Shown here: one piece after another, positions 35,111 to 46,317 of the stretch
Layout of the letters: each line of letters opens with the position of its first letter
Position numbering within the stretch: position 1 is the first letter of the stretch
Source: Ephemerocybe angulata
Taxonomy: Eukaryota > Basidiomycota > Agaricomycetes > Agaricales > Psathyrellaceae
Reading direction: 5' to 3'
NCBI GenBank assembly: GCA_013368325.1
Contig: JAACJK010000117.1
Coordinates: 310,001-374,000, forward strand
Length of the DNA: 64,000 nt
Notes under the pieces: generated by a model
Told to the model about the DNA's origin: nothing
The model's database searches: none
Seen by the model: only the letters and a program-made list of their open reading frames with translations
Position numbers and translations under genes: made by a program

Positions 35111-36555
35111 ATGGCGGATTTCTCCCCAGAGGAGGTGGCCAAATTCATCGCCGAACAGGAGAAGTATGACCGAGCCTCGCAGATATACTATCCGATCGCG
35201 ATTTGGTTGGAGGTTCGTGCCTTGGTCCTCATGAGGAGCGTCTCTCACCGTTTGCCTTTCAGTCTATCATCTACGGTGAGCCGACAGAGGTCGAAATCTG
35301 GCCTGCTCGAACTCAATGGCCCGCCGACATCTAGGATTCTATGCGTGCCTTTTCATCGCGACGTGCAGAATCATGCTCAAAAGGCGAAGAATTGAGAACT
35401 TCGCCTCTGGGGTGTTCCTTGTGTGTAACACCTCGATCTTCATCCTAGCCACGATACATAATGGTAAGTTACAAATGATCTCCAGGCTTGTGCTCATTTC
35501 TCACTGTTGTGAGCTAGCTACATCCCTATATCGACTGGTGCGGGCATACGCGCTCGTAATCGTTCCCCCTCATCCATACATGTACTTCAACGAGTTCAAA
35601 CGGTGGGATAACTTCTCACATCTCGTGATACTTGCGCTCTGTACGTGGATAGGTGATGGCCTTGTTGTAAGTTCAAAACTCCAAAGTCTTAAACTCCTAT
35701 GTGAATGCCCTGGAGAAGCTAACATGCTTCGAAACTTCCAGATATATCGTTGCTTCCTGATCTGGCGTAGGAATCTATGGGTGATAGTTCTCCCAGTGGT
35801 CTTCCTTCTGGTTAGCATGGGTGCGTTGTGCACTTCTCATTTCCAAAACTACGCTCACAAGGATATAGCGACCACTTTCGTCAACTGGCGCTGGTTCAAG
35901 CATCCCCAAGACTTCAAGATGAACGAAATCATTCCTATCTTTAACCTCACCTTCCCTTTGAATATGGCCCAGAACGTTCTCACGACAGGATTAATCGCAT
36001 ACAAAATCTATATGCAACACCGAGCGTCTCGGGCATCAGGACTTCAGCTCTCTTCCGCCGTTAATCTGGTGACGATTGTGAGGATCATCGTCGAGAGCGC
36101 TATGGTGTACACCATCGTCACTGCTATTATCATCATCCTGTTTTTCGTGCACCACCCGGCTGTGGTCGTTCCCCAATACGCTCTTCCCCCATCTATCGGT
36201 GAGTCCTTTCACGACCGTTTGGAGGTCCTCACGATTCTCAGCCCATGAATGCTCTATAGGTATTGTCTTTGCGCTGATTGCCATACGGACTCACGTAGCA
36301 CGCACTGGCTTCGAAATGCGTGGTGCTGGCCATCCCTCAGACTCATTCTATCCAACTTGGGTATCGGAAGATCATGAAGCCAGTGCTCACCGACAACTCA
36401 ATATACCCTTCAAAGTGACGACCGTCACGGTCCGAGACGATATCGACATTATGACACCCACTTCGAAGTTGGAAAACGATTTTCCACCCGGACCGTCCAC
36501 CGACAGCGACAGGAACGCCTCTGAACGAACCTTTGCTGCTGAAATGAAAGTTTAA
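35111..36555 (+). CDS. multi-pass (probably seven-helix) membrane protein, family member A
   Basis: Starts at MADFSPEEVAKFIAEQEKYD; the exons include a 13-nt microexon (35263-35275, encoding SIIY plus one base). Hydrophobic segments follow: IIYGFYACLFIATCRIML, GVFLVCNTSIFILATI, HLVILALCTWIGDGLV, IYRCFLIWRRNLWVIVLP, a MNEIIPIFNLTFPLNMAQNV segment, ESAMVYTIVTAIIIILFFVH and IVFALIAIRTHVA. This fits about seven membrane helices. The C-terminal tail is polar (TVTVRDDIDIMTPTSKLEND). The homologue at 46549-48228 shares the motifs YRCFLIWRRN, TTFVNW, FPLN-AQN and RIIVESAMVYT. The family is common in mushrooms and receptor-like by topology, but I know no function. Confidence 0.83.
35263..35275 (+). 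other. 13-nt microexon of the membrane-protein gene
   Basis: Flanked by TTTCAG and GTGAGC, it supplies SIIY and the first base of Gly. Skipping it would break the frame. The paralogue has a microexon of exactly the same length and phase at 48057-48069. Confidence 0.75.
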
Positions 36556-36958
36556 AGACGATTATTGTATGTACATGTCATTCGGGAATTACCCTGGGTT
36601 CAACTTTATCATGTAGCAACTACTTCTGTAGAGTAGCAACACACTCACGAGCAAAATGCCAGTAGGTACCACCAGCCTTGGGGACTCTACTTAATTCTAT
36701 CCGGAGGGAATGCGGAGAACGACACCCTTGTCTGTCCGAAATAGCTGCCTTGTGAAAATAGCTTGCATTCATGCGGCGTTGCCTTCTTGCCCCCATTGCC
36801 TCGACTAAGAGGCCTGAAGTCCAAGATTGCTTCTTGCTTAGGCTAGGCATCCTGAATGGCGACTTTCGTAATGTGCGGGAGGACGCGTCGACTAGTAACG
36901 CTGGCACAGGTGCGCAAAGTCATGTTTTGACGTTCTCAGATTCAATGCCAGCTCAATT

Positions 36959-37097
36959 CCAGACTCCAAACCAGTCGCTTGTGGACGTACCTCGAGGAGA
37001 GGAACTTTTTCCGAAGTTGCACCGAAAGTGCCAAAAGTTACGCCCACAAGCGACTGGCAACAAATGTTTTGTTGGTCGTGTTTGGCATCGTCATCCG
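36959..37097 (+). repeat. left arm of a perfect 139-bp inverted repeat
   Basis: This arm is the exact reverse complement of 37630-37768 over all 139 bases, by direct reading. Inside it sits a smaller inverted pair: CCAGTCGCTTGTGG at 36971 and CCACAAGCGACTGG ending at 37057, bounding an 87-bp segment with TIR-like ends of about 18 bp (one mismatch). CAACAAA...TTTGTTG follows as a further small hairpin. The layout resembles a fold-back or MITE-like element present as an inverted pair. Confidence 0.9.
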
Positions 37098-37629
37098 TCA
37101 AGCCGAGATACGGCTCGGGGTCTGCTTTCTCGAATCCGATGCGTACACCCCGAATAAGTATCTTTAAAAGACGTTGGGTACATCTATATAGGTTACCACA
37201 TCGTTTCATTCAGTTTAAAGGGTGCATTGAAGTCCCAGAACCAGTCAACCCAAAGTTGACCGCCAATTGACCGCCGACTTGTTGGTTGTGTATTGGTGAT
37301 TGAAGAATTCCTGTATTGCTACATAAATCTCTGTATATGCAGCCTCAGTTCATTTTAATATTAACTATGACGCGTTTAGAGGTTTCCGCTAGAGTTTGGA
37401 GTAAATCGAGTGCAGGTAGCAAGCTGTGGGTGATCGGAGTTTGAAGCAAGATTTAAGCGCCTTGAAGGTCAGCCATCCTCAACCTTGGCGGTGGGATGGA
37501 GCATCTTTAAAGGTTGAAGGCTTGCTCTATCACTAAATAAATTCTAATAGTATTCTTCTAAAGCACATATAAGCAGGCTGAGGGCCCAGGAGCATAGCTA
37601 GGAATTAGACTGCCGGTTGCTTGCCGACG

Positions 37630-37768
37630 CGGATGACGATGCCAAACACGACCAACAAAACATTTGTTGCCAGTCGCTTGTGGGCGTAACTTTTGGCACT
37701 TTCGGTGCAACTTCGGAAAAAGTTCCTCTCCTCGAGGTACGTCCACAAGCGACTGGTTTGGAGTCTGG
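37630..37768 (-). repeat. right arm of the perfect 139-bp inverted repeat
   Basis: Reverse complement of 36959-37097 with no mismatch, separated by a 532-bp AT-rich spacer. Identity this high means a recent duplication or continual homogenisation, since the surrounding DNA is ordinary intergenic sequence. Confidence 0.9.
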
Positions 37769-37880
37769 CTCAATTCTAGCCTCCACCCAAAAATCCGGGA
37801 CGAAAAAGAGAGACGTCACATGAAGGTGGCATATGATATATTGATTACGATTACACTATTTGTTCTGACGATTTGTTCCT

Positions 37881-38647
37881 TCAGTTGAGTCCTGCACCCT
37901 GGTTCAGGTTCTGAGGATGAGCACCGTGCGCCACCGCCCGCTCCCGCCGAATGCGAGCCTCGTTCTCGAGACGCTCAGCCTCAGAGAGCTCCGCGGTCTG
38001 GCGATTGAGGGCATCAGCCTCTTGTTGCTTCTGCAATCCCTTTGCTTTGAGCGAGTGGCTACCGATTGCGCTTCCGATGGCAGCTTCGACCTTGCCCGTC
38101 ATACGCCCACTTCCACTTCCAGAATTGCCGTGTCCGCTCTGCCTGGATAATACCTCGGCAGGAGGTATTTCCGTTCCCCCAGGGTGGTTGTGCGAGGGGT
38201 TGACTTGGTCATACTGTGAGAGAAGCGTAGATGTGAGTAGGTGGTGCAAGATCGAATTGGAGGGCAAGGTCACGAACCGTACTGACCGTTTGTCGGTTCT
38301 CCCTGTAAGCGGGCTCGTGGCCGGCGAGGGGAGCACGGGGCTCGTTGTGGCTCGAAAGGCCCCCTGGACCAGATGCTGGGGGTACGGTATGATGATCGTT
38401 CATTGCGTCCGTGAGCCCCGCCGGACGTGGCTGGGCGCCGTATGCTTGTGGGGGTTGTTGGGCACCGTAGCCGACACTGGCACCGGGGTGACTACCATCG
38501 ACTTGAGCACGGTCGATCGTCTAGTAATGCGTCGAAGGATATCAGTTAGCCTCTAGTCACTAAGTGGGGGCGAAGTGCAACGCGACGGTTTACCTCGCGG
38601 TTGTGTTGTTCACGCTCCTGCTGGTGGCTTGATTTGAAGAGAGGCAT
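37881..38647 (-). CDS. small hydrophilic CsbD-like stress-type protein
   Basis: Three exons: a short first exon from ATG 38647 (MPLFKSSHQQEREQHNRE), a Pro/Gly/His-rich middle exon (GASVGYGAQQPPQAYGAQPR) and a last exon with YDQVNPSHNHPGG, then RMTGKVEAAIGSAIGSHSLK, AKGLQKQQEADALNRQTAEL and a charged helical C-terminus (SEAERLENEARIRRERAVAH). The GKVEAAIGSAIGSHSLKAKG element resembles the CsbD-like fold found in small stress-induced proteins, and the tail looks like a coiled coil. No signal peptide. A TATA element sits about 85 bp upstream. The CsbD relation is a family-level inference. Confidence 0.7.
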
Positions 38648-38728
38648 ATTGGTATGAACTTGGTATGGCGGTTGGAATAGGTAGTACGGTTTGTTTGGAT
38701 TATAGTTTCATGTCGGCTTTGGGGCGAG

Positions 38729-38735
38729 TTATATA
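38729..38735 (-). promoter_or_regulatory. TATA-type element upstream of the CsbD-like gene
   Basis: TATATAA on the minus strand, about 85 bp before the start codon at 38647. Confidence 0.55.
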
Positions 38736-38944
38736 CTCCTCCCCACCCACAAATCGATGCGTCGCTTGTGACGCACGGGAGTAATGCGTCATTGTGGGGA
38801 GATGCAGGGAAATGGACCAGAAATAGCCTGTGTTATGAGGCCCCGCACGGCGAAAGGGAGAGCCCTCCCATAAATTGTGGAGTAAAGTGTCATTCTAGTC
38901 TCCCGGAGTCAGACTGTACTTTGGGTCCCTGAAGGGAACACTCC

Positions 38945-39181
38945 ATGACCACCATGCGGCGTCATGCGAACCGTACATCAACCATAGGTAACCCGGACAT
39001 ACCTGTTACAGACAAGACATACTTACCACCTAGGATGGCCCATGAACTCTCAAAGAGACCAGAGTATCGAACGATCTTGGAGAAGGCGTTGGAGGAGAGA
39101 GTTCAAGACGCGCAGAATCCGTTGTCGTGGTTGCGAGATCGCCAGGGGCAATTGTTGATCGCCGGACGGAGACCGGTGTGA
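38945..39181 (+). CDS. possible small ORF, unknown
   Basis: A 78-residue frame with a plausible composition and helical appearance (AHELSKRPEYRTILEKALEE) but no motif I recognise, no visible intron and no homologue in the window. It could be a small gene, the remnant of a larger one, or chance. Confidence 0.2.
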   Translation: MTTMRRHANRTSTIGNPDIPVTDKTYLPPRMAHELSKRPEYRTILEKALEERVQDAQNPLSWLRDRQGQLLIAGRRPV

Positions 39182-40753
39182 TGGCCGGCAATTCGGGGCG
39201 CCTGGGCGCTTGTTCCGTCACAGTCTTGCCATCCGCTCTCGCAGGCGCTCCTGGCCGGCTAGGGCTGGTATCTTCAAGGCACACATGACAAAAAATAAAG
39301 CACCCCTCTGGAGCTCTCTGGACTGGACAACAATGCCCAGAAGGCCCTCCATTGATGTTCCCAAGAATACGAAAGTCCGAGTCCTCTGAGCGCAAAACGT
39401 CTTGTCGTGCCATCGCTGAACTCAGTCAAGGCTAAACTACAATAATAAGTAGACTCTTCTTTCTTAGCCTTCCCTGTAAGCGCATGAGCTGCATTAAGTG
39501 ACTTCGAGGAGATCTTATCTCAGTCTAGAGTCCTGTCGGTGCCACTGAGACTTCAGGAAAGGCACCAGGACACATCCCTAGTTGGAAATTTGTTGAGTGG
39601 GGTCTGGATCTCAGCGGTACGCGGATCTAAGCAAGGCTCTACCCAGCTCTACGGCAGAACACTGCTCACGCTGCTTGTATCCCCAAAAGGGGGCCTTTGA
39701 GCAGGGCATCGAAGATAGCGGACATCGAGCCCCGAGAGCACCGCGGCAGGGCAGGAAAGTATGTCGGTCAGCATGTAATGGGCATTGAAAAAAGAGTAGG
39801 CTACCGTGAGCATAAGAAATTAAATTCAACGAGGAATAGACTGCGAATGTGCCCCGAAATCTTTGGCAAAACGTAGTAGGAAAGAGTGATATGCATCATG
39901 AAGTGATGATAATGACGAAGATGGCCTTTGACAGCCTCATGGGGAGCTGGGAGGTTGCCCACTACTCTTCTCGTCCGCTGATATAACGGACAACTTGCTA
40001 ATATACGAGCTGCGTTATGGGAGAATGGGCGTCGAAATCTCCTCGAAACCTGATCACGGTGGCTGACCCGGACGGCATTTCCGGCTTGAGACAATCTTCC
40101 CACGCATCGCCCCTGTCCTTCCACTCTCTGCCAGCATCAAGCCAGCATGGTCGCCCACGCTCAGGAGGTTAGAGATGCATGCTACTCTATGTGCATAGCT
40201 AGATCAGCCTAGATTATATATCGATCAATTGTAAGTCCCCAAGGACTCCGAATCTGACCTTCAAGGCTTGAGACTCATCTCTACCCAGGAAGATATGAGG
40301 ACGGAATAGCTCGGGAATAGCTTGAGTCCTCAGTCAAGGGATCCACACCTTGTCTCGCTCGAACTGAAGCCCATATTCGTGGTATCCTGAACGACTGCTG
40401 AGCCTGAAGCCATACCTTTCTGGGCGGCGTCAGCACTTGAAGCAGGGCGTAGACAACGTGTCGCGTTCAAGGTCCCTCAGTGACGCTGGCATTGTTCTGA
40501 ACCTCTGTGAGAGACATCTATAAACGAAGTCGTCTACGCCTGCTCTTCATCGTTGGTGGACGTTGTCAGATGTCTTGTGAGCACAAGACTTAAGGACAGC
40601 GCCTCTTGTGGAGGCCCTTATCAATGCCGGTCTTCCGACGCCCATTCATGACAGCTCGTCTTACTCGAGCTCTGAGCTTCACCTCGCACTCCCGCTCCAC
40701 CTCACCGCACGCACTCGCGACGACAGGCAGAACATCTTGGGGTCCAACGGAAA
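39182..40753. other. intergenic, no gene seen
   Basis: Spacer upstream of the GH12-like gene. Short frames exist but lack motifs. Several TATA-like and AT-rich words near 40190-40230 have no clear gene attached. Confidence 0.4.
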
Positions 40754-42028
40754 ATGGTATTCTATGGACCGTTGAGAGCTTTTCTCCTCACCCTTTCGCT
40801 GCTGTCAGCGAAGCTCTTGGCCCAGGTTATCCAAGAGACAGAGTGCACGGATACCAGAGGGTTTACGTTGTGTCAAATGCTACCCTCGTCACGTATGTTC
40901 CTCATCATTATACCCCAGTCATTCCACGGTTTCAACGAATCTGAATCGCGTTACACAGGAAACAGCTCGGAATACCAGCACTCGGCTGGATTTCGTTCGA
41001 ACTCGCTATCTGTCTCTTGGTCGACTGAGTACAACTGGTCGGCTGGATCTGACGCCACCCCTAAGAGCTGTCAGTCTACTCGCCTTCTATTCACTACAGG
41101 GTGTCCTTTTGATGACAGGTCTCTTTGCCAGACGCCAGTGTTGAGTCTAAGAACGTCGCAGGAGTGCAGCTGAAGTTGCGGCCCATCTTGACCACGGCAT
41201 GGTTGTGGAAGTATGTCTCGCGCTCGAGTTCCGACAAATCCGTCATCAAGTGCGTAGAGATTCTCCCCCTCCACCCGTCACTCGTCTCTGTAAGTCCCTT
41301 ACTGATAATCTCTTCCTCGCAGACTCGAGATCTTGGTCGGAAACTCCATGGCCAGAGGCACAGGAAACGCCGGGAAGGTCATCAATGTGTATGGGCGATC
41401 GTCGATCTCCTCCTTATCCATCTACCCCGCTTATACTTATTACTTTACAGTCAGGTCTGGCTATCTGGAAAGGCCGGAGGGTACGCACACGCACGTTTAT
41501 CCACCCGCTAGGCGACTTAACAGATTTATCTCATCTCATCCAGGGTTCAGCCATCCGGAACCAAGATCAATGACGCAAATTGCGTCTGTGGCTACGACTG
41601 GTCCGTCTACCGGCACATAAACGGGCTCGTCCAAACCATCACCTTCATGGAAATAAGCGGAGAGGAGATCCCTTCCTTCGACGCAGACCTCGGGGAGCTC
41701 ACGGGTGCGTGCCCAAAGATAGCTCTACTCCATACCCACCCACCTTCTCCCACCTTGAGCTTCGAGCTCAACGAACACGCTGACGCAACGTGCCCACCCC
41801 CACCCAGACTACCTGATCGAGGTTCTCAATGTGCCCGAGACCTTTGTGAGTCACCCTTCTATAGCTCGCGCCCTCGAGGCTTAAACCTGAATTGACTATT
41901 TGACTCTGCCTCGTGTGCGCTGCGCAGTACATCCAGAGCATCAGAGCCGGGACCGAAGCCTATTCAGGTGCTGCGAGCTTGCTGACGAGCATCTATACAC
42001 TTTGGGCCGAGTACCCTGATATTTCATG
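40754..42028 (+). CDS. secreted GH12-like (endoglucanase/xyloglucanase family) protein, divergent
   Basis: The start MVFYGPLRAFLLTLSLLSAK gives a signal peptide. Exons then read NSSEYQHSAGFRSNSLSVSW, STEYNWSAGSDATPKSY joined to ASVESKNVAGVQLKL, a block with LEILVG, YDWSVYRHINGLVQTITFME, FDADLGELTDYLIEVLN, and YIQSIRAGTEAYSGAASLLT near the end. This order matches GH12: the SWSTxWxWxxG and KSYANV blocks, the EIMVW nucleophile strand (here EILVG, Glu kept), W-x-x-Y-x-G-x-NG, SGDLNxFxxYL and the acid/base strand QAGTEPF (here RAGTEAYSG, Glu kept). Several normally conserved residues are altered (the Trp after EIMV and the SGDL motif), so activity is uncertain. Some introns are not fully resolved between 41220 and 41325. 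Confidence 0.65.
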
Positions 42029-42412
42029 ACGCGATCGATGTATTAGAGATTCAAATATTCAAGCAAGGCGGAAGCTTTGGATTATATTTTAGACGGATCG
42101 TTTGGTCGGAATAGGAATGCGAATGCTTGCGGAAGGCAAGGTGAAGGGCGAGTGAGGGCACTGATCGAGGGACGGAGGGGTGGGTGGGGCAACGAGCAAC
42201 GGGAACCAATGCTACATAAAGATAGATGCATGCATACGGAGAACTAATGCGATGAGTGGTTTGTCTGACATAGATAAGAATGAGTACGGAATTGCGGGAC
42301 CTTGGTGATTCGATTCACGAAACAAAAAATGCTTGAGAGACAAAGAAAGAAAAATGAGGAAGCGGGAGAAGGGGATTGAAGTAGATTCGAAGGCCCAGGG
42401 TAGATGAGAGAA
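42029..42412. other. 3' flanks of convergent genes
   Basis: This holds the 3' ends of the GH12-like gene (+) and the F-box gene (-). Nothing else is seen. Confidence 0.5.
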
Positions 42413-44311
42413 TCAGCCCATGTAGGGCACGAGCGACTCGGGTGCGAGGCCCAGTGCTGGCGAGAAGCTCTCCACGCCCTTCTGCATGGCACAAGTATAG
42501 CTCACGTCCACCCTCAGCCCCTTCACATCCACACCTTCCTCCTCCAGAACCCGTACGAGATTAGACTCGCTACCCGTGTCCCTGGGACGCTTGAAGCACA
42601 CATGCACCTTGCGCAGCGGGGCGATCCCGAGTCGGTACATGGCCTCGCTCCGCCTCGCGCGCACAAAGTCGAGCAGCGCGTCCTCCGTGAACTCTGGTGA
42701 GAGGAACTTGCACGACAGCGATACCAGGCTGGGCAGGAGCGTCGATGCGAGCGGCATGCCCCCGAAGCCGTTACCGCTGGCGTCGCCGAAGACGACGCGC
42801 GGCGTGAGCTGGGCGAGGAGAGCGTTCGTGAACTTGGCGGAGACGGGCATCCGGTGCGCGTCGTATTGGTGCACGACAAACGAGCGGACGCGCGGGTTTG
42901 AGGAGAGCGAGAGGTGTGTGAGCCCCGGGACGAGCATGAGCGTCTGTGTGATGTCCTCGTTTGTGAAGCAGGGGTAGTCGAATGTGAGCCTGCGCACAGT
43001 GGGTCCACAGGACTTGAGGAGCGTAACGAGAGACGTGAGCTCGCCGTCGTATGGGGGCATTGAGGAGGTGAAGACGATTTCTTCCAAGACGGGGACGTCG
43101 AGGAGGCTGAAGAGGTCTTGCAGAGGTGCGCCTTCGTGGATGGAGAGGAATTCGAGGTGGCGCAGGGAAATGGATGAGGGCATTAACACATCTTCTTCGG
43201 TGAAGTAGGAGTTTGGGAGTGCGGTGGGGGAGAAGAAGGCGTTCTGGACCACGACCATGCGACATCTGACGAGGAGCGGGCAACTGCTCAAGAGCTTGAG
43301 GGCGTCGGATGGCGTGAACTCGAGCGTGCCGCCTTCGAAATTCCGGGAAGCGGAGCCATCGAAATAGAGTTCCGTAAGCTGCGACCAGTTGACGGGGAGT
43401 GAGAGCGGGGCTTCGGGGATGAGTTTAAAGTGGAACGAAGTAAGCCTTGGGGCGGCCAACAACCCGTTCGGAGGTGCCGTCCGGTACCTTGCCGAATTCG
43501 AAGTCGGGGGTGCAGAGAAGGGGTTGCAGGTGACCTTGATTTGCTCGAGGTATGGCACGGCCTGCATGGGGAGCGCCATTAGGTCGCAGATATAGGGGTG
43601 CGACGCGAGGACTTCGATCCGCTTCCACTGGTGCGAGAATGCGATAACGATATCCATGACGGAAGTGATCATGCTGTTGGCAACCTCTGCGTCCGGAGAC
43701 CCTCTGCGGCCGTCCCACAAGGTGATTGAAAGCGACAGCTTGCAGCCCTGTGCTCTTGTGAGCCACGTCTTGATGATCGCTTTCCGCTCCAACATCTTGT
43801 ACTCCCATCTTTGTATTGACTTGGTGTAGGCGAGGCACTCCTCTTCGGAGAGTTCGGGGGCGATAGGGGTGGGGTAAGGTGGATATGAGAGCGGTTGTGT
43901 AGGGCGGTGGGGGATGGGGATGTGGAGACTGGCCCAGAGTCGAGGCATCTTGTGCGCAGCCGCGCGCCAGTCACGACACACATGAGTGAGGAGAATGGGG
44001 GCTTGTGTACTTGTCATGATTGCGTTGTGCTTTGTTGGTAAGCACCGGACGAAGATGCATTGCAGGATTTCGGGTGGAACTCGTCGGATGGGTGAAAGGA
44101 TAGCTTGGTGCTGGTCGATGTAGTTCTGGTAGGTATTGCGCTCTCGCTGGAGACGTTCGAGGGTTTCTGTAATACGGCTGATTTCCTTATCGACCTCCTC
44201 TACCCGACTTTGCGGTCGGCTCAAAAGGTGTCGGATATGGATGACATCGTTGTCAGACGGAACATAGTTCGTCCCGAGTCGGTTGGCGAAGGGCGAGTGG
44301 AGAACGTTCAT
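42413..44311 (-). CDS. F-box protein with N-terminal coiled coil
   Basis: Single exon of 632 residues. The N-terminus has a heptad-rich coiled coil (VEEVDKEISRITETLERLQR...) that runs into the F-box (SPIRRVPPEILQCIFVRCLP), then the characteristic PILLTHVCRDWRAAAHKMPR and LWASLHI segment. A long LRR-like C-terminal region follows (LTELYFDGS, LRHLEFLSIHEG, VLEEIVFTSSMP, LTHLSLSSNPRV). This coiled-coil/IxxLPPEIL/VCxxWRxxAxxxPxLW layout is the commonest F-box type in Agaricomycetes, where the family is greatly expanded. The role is presumed SCF substrate recognition. No frame defect. Adjacent secreted genes show no functional link. Confidence 0.92.
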   Translation of the reverse strand: MNVLHSPFANRLGTNYVPSDNDVIHIRHLLSRPQSRVEEVDKEISRITETLERLQRERNTYQNYIDQHQAILSPIRRVPPEILQCIFVRCLPTKHNAIMTSTQAPILLTHVCRDWRAAAHKMPRLWASLHIPIPHRPTQPLSYPPYPTPIAPELSEEECLAYTKSIQRWEYKMLERKAIIKTWLTRAQGCKLSLSITLWDGRRGSPDAEVANSMITSVMDIVIAFSHQWKRIEVLASHPYICDLMALPMQAVPYLEQIKVTCNPFSAPPTSNSARYRTAPPNGLLAAPRLTSFHFKLIPEAPLSLPVNWSQLTELYFDGSASRNFEGGTLEFTPSDALKLLSSCPLLVRCRMVVVQNAFFSPTALPNSYFTEEDVLMPSSISLRHLEFLSIHEGAPLQDLFSLLDVPVLEEIVFTSSMPPYDGELTSLVTLLKSCGPTVRRLTFDYPCFTNEDITQTLMLVPGLTHLSLSSNPRVRSFVVHQYDAHRMPVSAKFTNALLAQLTPRVVFGDASGNGFGGMPLASTLLPSLVSLSCKFLSPEFTEDALLDFVRARRSEAMYRLGIAPLRKVHVCFKRPRDTGSESNLVRVLEEEGVDVKGLRVDVSYTCAMQKGVESFSPALGLAPESLVPYMG

Positions 44312-45500
44312 GGGATGGGCGAGGGGTGCAGAAAGGTTCGGACAGCGACGACGTGGTGCAGACGGAAGATGGGGGGGTCGCCATCAGGGTTTGGGGTGTT
44401 TATGAATCTTTCGTGAGAGGCGCCATTGAACGGGTTCCAATTATCCTGTACGGGAGTGATCTGGGCAACCCAAAAGGGAAAGTCGTCGGTGCCGTGTTGG
44501 CGCTCGGGTTCCTTATCAGGAAGTCTCGTATCCCGCAAATAGACGCCGAATCATGTGAAGGTCGGTGCACCCTTTTTCTCCGACTCTTGCCTTAAGCTCT
44601 GAGAATCACAACAGCTTCGGTGGGGCGGACCATGCTTCAAGGAGCCTCCTGTCTTGGCAGGTGTATTTCGGAATTGTCGGAAAAGGGGCTTTGGAAAAGA
44701 ACATGCAAGCATCGAAGGAAGAGATCAGCAGCGCTTTCATGATGGATACAGAGATATGTAGGAGCCTTACTGTGGCACAGAATAAAGAGGCAAGAGCCCA
44801 AAATAACGTGTAGGAGGTACAAAATATTCCAAAATGCGTCATTAACATGCACCCGTTGGGGTACCCGCAACCTGGTCCAGCTTCCCGTCGTCTCGACTGC
44901 TGTCAGTCGGCTGTGACTTCTCGGACCTAAACGGGAGGGGTGGCAACACCTCCAAACAGTATCTTCGCCAACTGCGTCGAGACGGGCCCTGGAAGCGCAC
45001 AGGGGTCTACTTCTGCCTCTGTGTCAATTTAGCTTGAAACTGGAAGAGGTAACTCCCTATCAATAGATTAGAGCGAAAGAGGGAGCTGGCAGACGCCAAA
45101 AAGGCCCCCCCTGTAACGTTAACTGGAAAGGCTCTAGATTAAACCCCACATCTACCTAGCATTGGCAACATACGCCCAGCGAGGTGCGAGCTCAACAGGA
45201 TCGATCGTCCAACCCCCTTGCTAATCGCTGATAAGCCCTACACGCCCTAGAAGCGTGACTTTGCGACATATTTGCCACCCCGAATATTGCTCTTCTATGA
45301 TCGTCAGAGGTAGAGAACTGTTTGGAGGGGTATCGGCGCAGAAAGTTCCAGCGGTCGTGGTAGAGAGGCAAGAGGTCCTCGTGGGTCCCTGATGGCTCTT
45401 CCGCCATCATGTTTGGCGGCGCCCCTGAGGACAAACACCGGCGGAACGAAATTCTGCTCGCGCCGGAACGCGACAGCATTCGCCTTCCCCGCGTCACAAA
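44312..45500. other. intergenic, no gene seen
   Basis: Divergent promoter space between the F-box gene (-) and mL59 (+). Open frames on both strands lack motifs and look like chance. Confidence 0.45.
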
Positions 45501-46317
45501 ATGGCCTCCACCACCGTCGCCAGAAAGTCCATAGAGGGCTTTCTCTCCAGGGAGCTCCGTTCCAAGGGCGCCCACGTGAACCGCTTCGGACCTCTGCCGC
45601 CGCTGCCCGCGACAGCGTCGACGACGGCAGCGACGGCGGCGGAGGGTGCTGGCAGCTCCTCCACCGTCCAGCAGCTCCCCAACCCCTTCCTCGCCAGGTA
45701 CAACGTCAACTCTAAGCGCTGGGCACCCGCAAAGTACTCCCTCCGACAGCAGGCAGACCTTGTCAAGAAGGCCAAGGCCGCCGGGCTCGCCCACCTCCTT
45801 CCGTCCGGTCCCAAGACCCCCGTCCTCGACCCCAAGAACGAGAAAGTGCAGAAGCACAACCCCCACTTTGCCGCCGTCGCAGCAGCTGCGTTCGAGGCGC
45901 AGGAGGCCGCGCAGAAGAAGCCGCGTCAGAAGGTCTTGCCTATCAAGACCGTGGAGAGCTGGACCGCTGCTACACCAACAAACGCCGTATTGAACAAGTC
46001 GATATACTGGGAAGGCAAGATTGACCTGAAGCAGAAGGCTGGTGCCGACATTGGTATCAAGCTGTATGCAGGCAAGAAGCGTATGTTCAAGGGCCACAGG
46101 TGGGAGCGCCTCAAGGTCGCAAGGGAGAAGAAGCGGGTTATCCTCATGCGGGACATGGCGAAGAGGATCAGGAATTACAAGAACGTGCGTTTAATCTGAC
46201 TCTCTTCTCAATGAAATCTAACTCAGGCTTCGAATCTTGCAGTACTACAAGAAGAAACGTCCCGACCCGCTCAAGCCCGCAAAGGTCTCTACACGGCCTG
46301 GCAAACTCCCCTTCTAG
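45501..46317 (+). CDS. MRPL25: mitochondrial large-subunit ribosomal protein mL59 (yeast MRPL25 family)
   Basis: Two exons (45501-46184, 46243-46317) give 252 residues. Visible family blocks are NPFLARYNVNSKRWAPAKYS, LRQQADLVKKAKAAGL, LPSGPKTP, IYWEGKIDLKQKAGADIGIK, LYAGKKRMFKGHRWERLKVA and RILMRDMAKRI-type sequence ending YYKKKRPDPLKPAKVSTRPG. The GKKRMFKGHKWER and MRDMDKRI motifs are typical of fungal mL59. The N-terminal 60 residues are Ala/Thr-rich and basic, fitting a mitochondrial presequence. The protein is a structural part of the mitoribosome large subunit. A long frame on the opposite strand (45192-46097) is its shadow. Confidence 0.9.

Larger units (their letters stand above)
36556..37880. 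other. intergenic with a large inverted repeat
   Basis: Apart from the inverted repeat arms listed below, this holds AT-rich sequence (37270-37600) with no supported coding frame. Confidence 0.5.

Noticed and set aside
36959..37768. The inverted repeat as an assembly artefact
   Set aside because: The arms are bounded by different unique sequence on both sides and contain an internal structure of their own; an artefact cannot be fully excluded without reads, but nothing in the sequence suggests it.
45192..46097. 301-residue minus-strand frame
   Set aside because: It lies antisense to the well-supported mL59 gene, has Leu/Arg/Gly-biased shadow composition and no motif.
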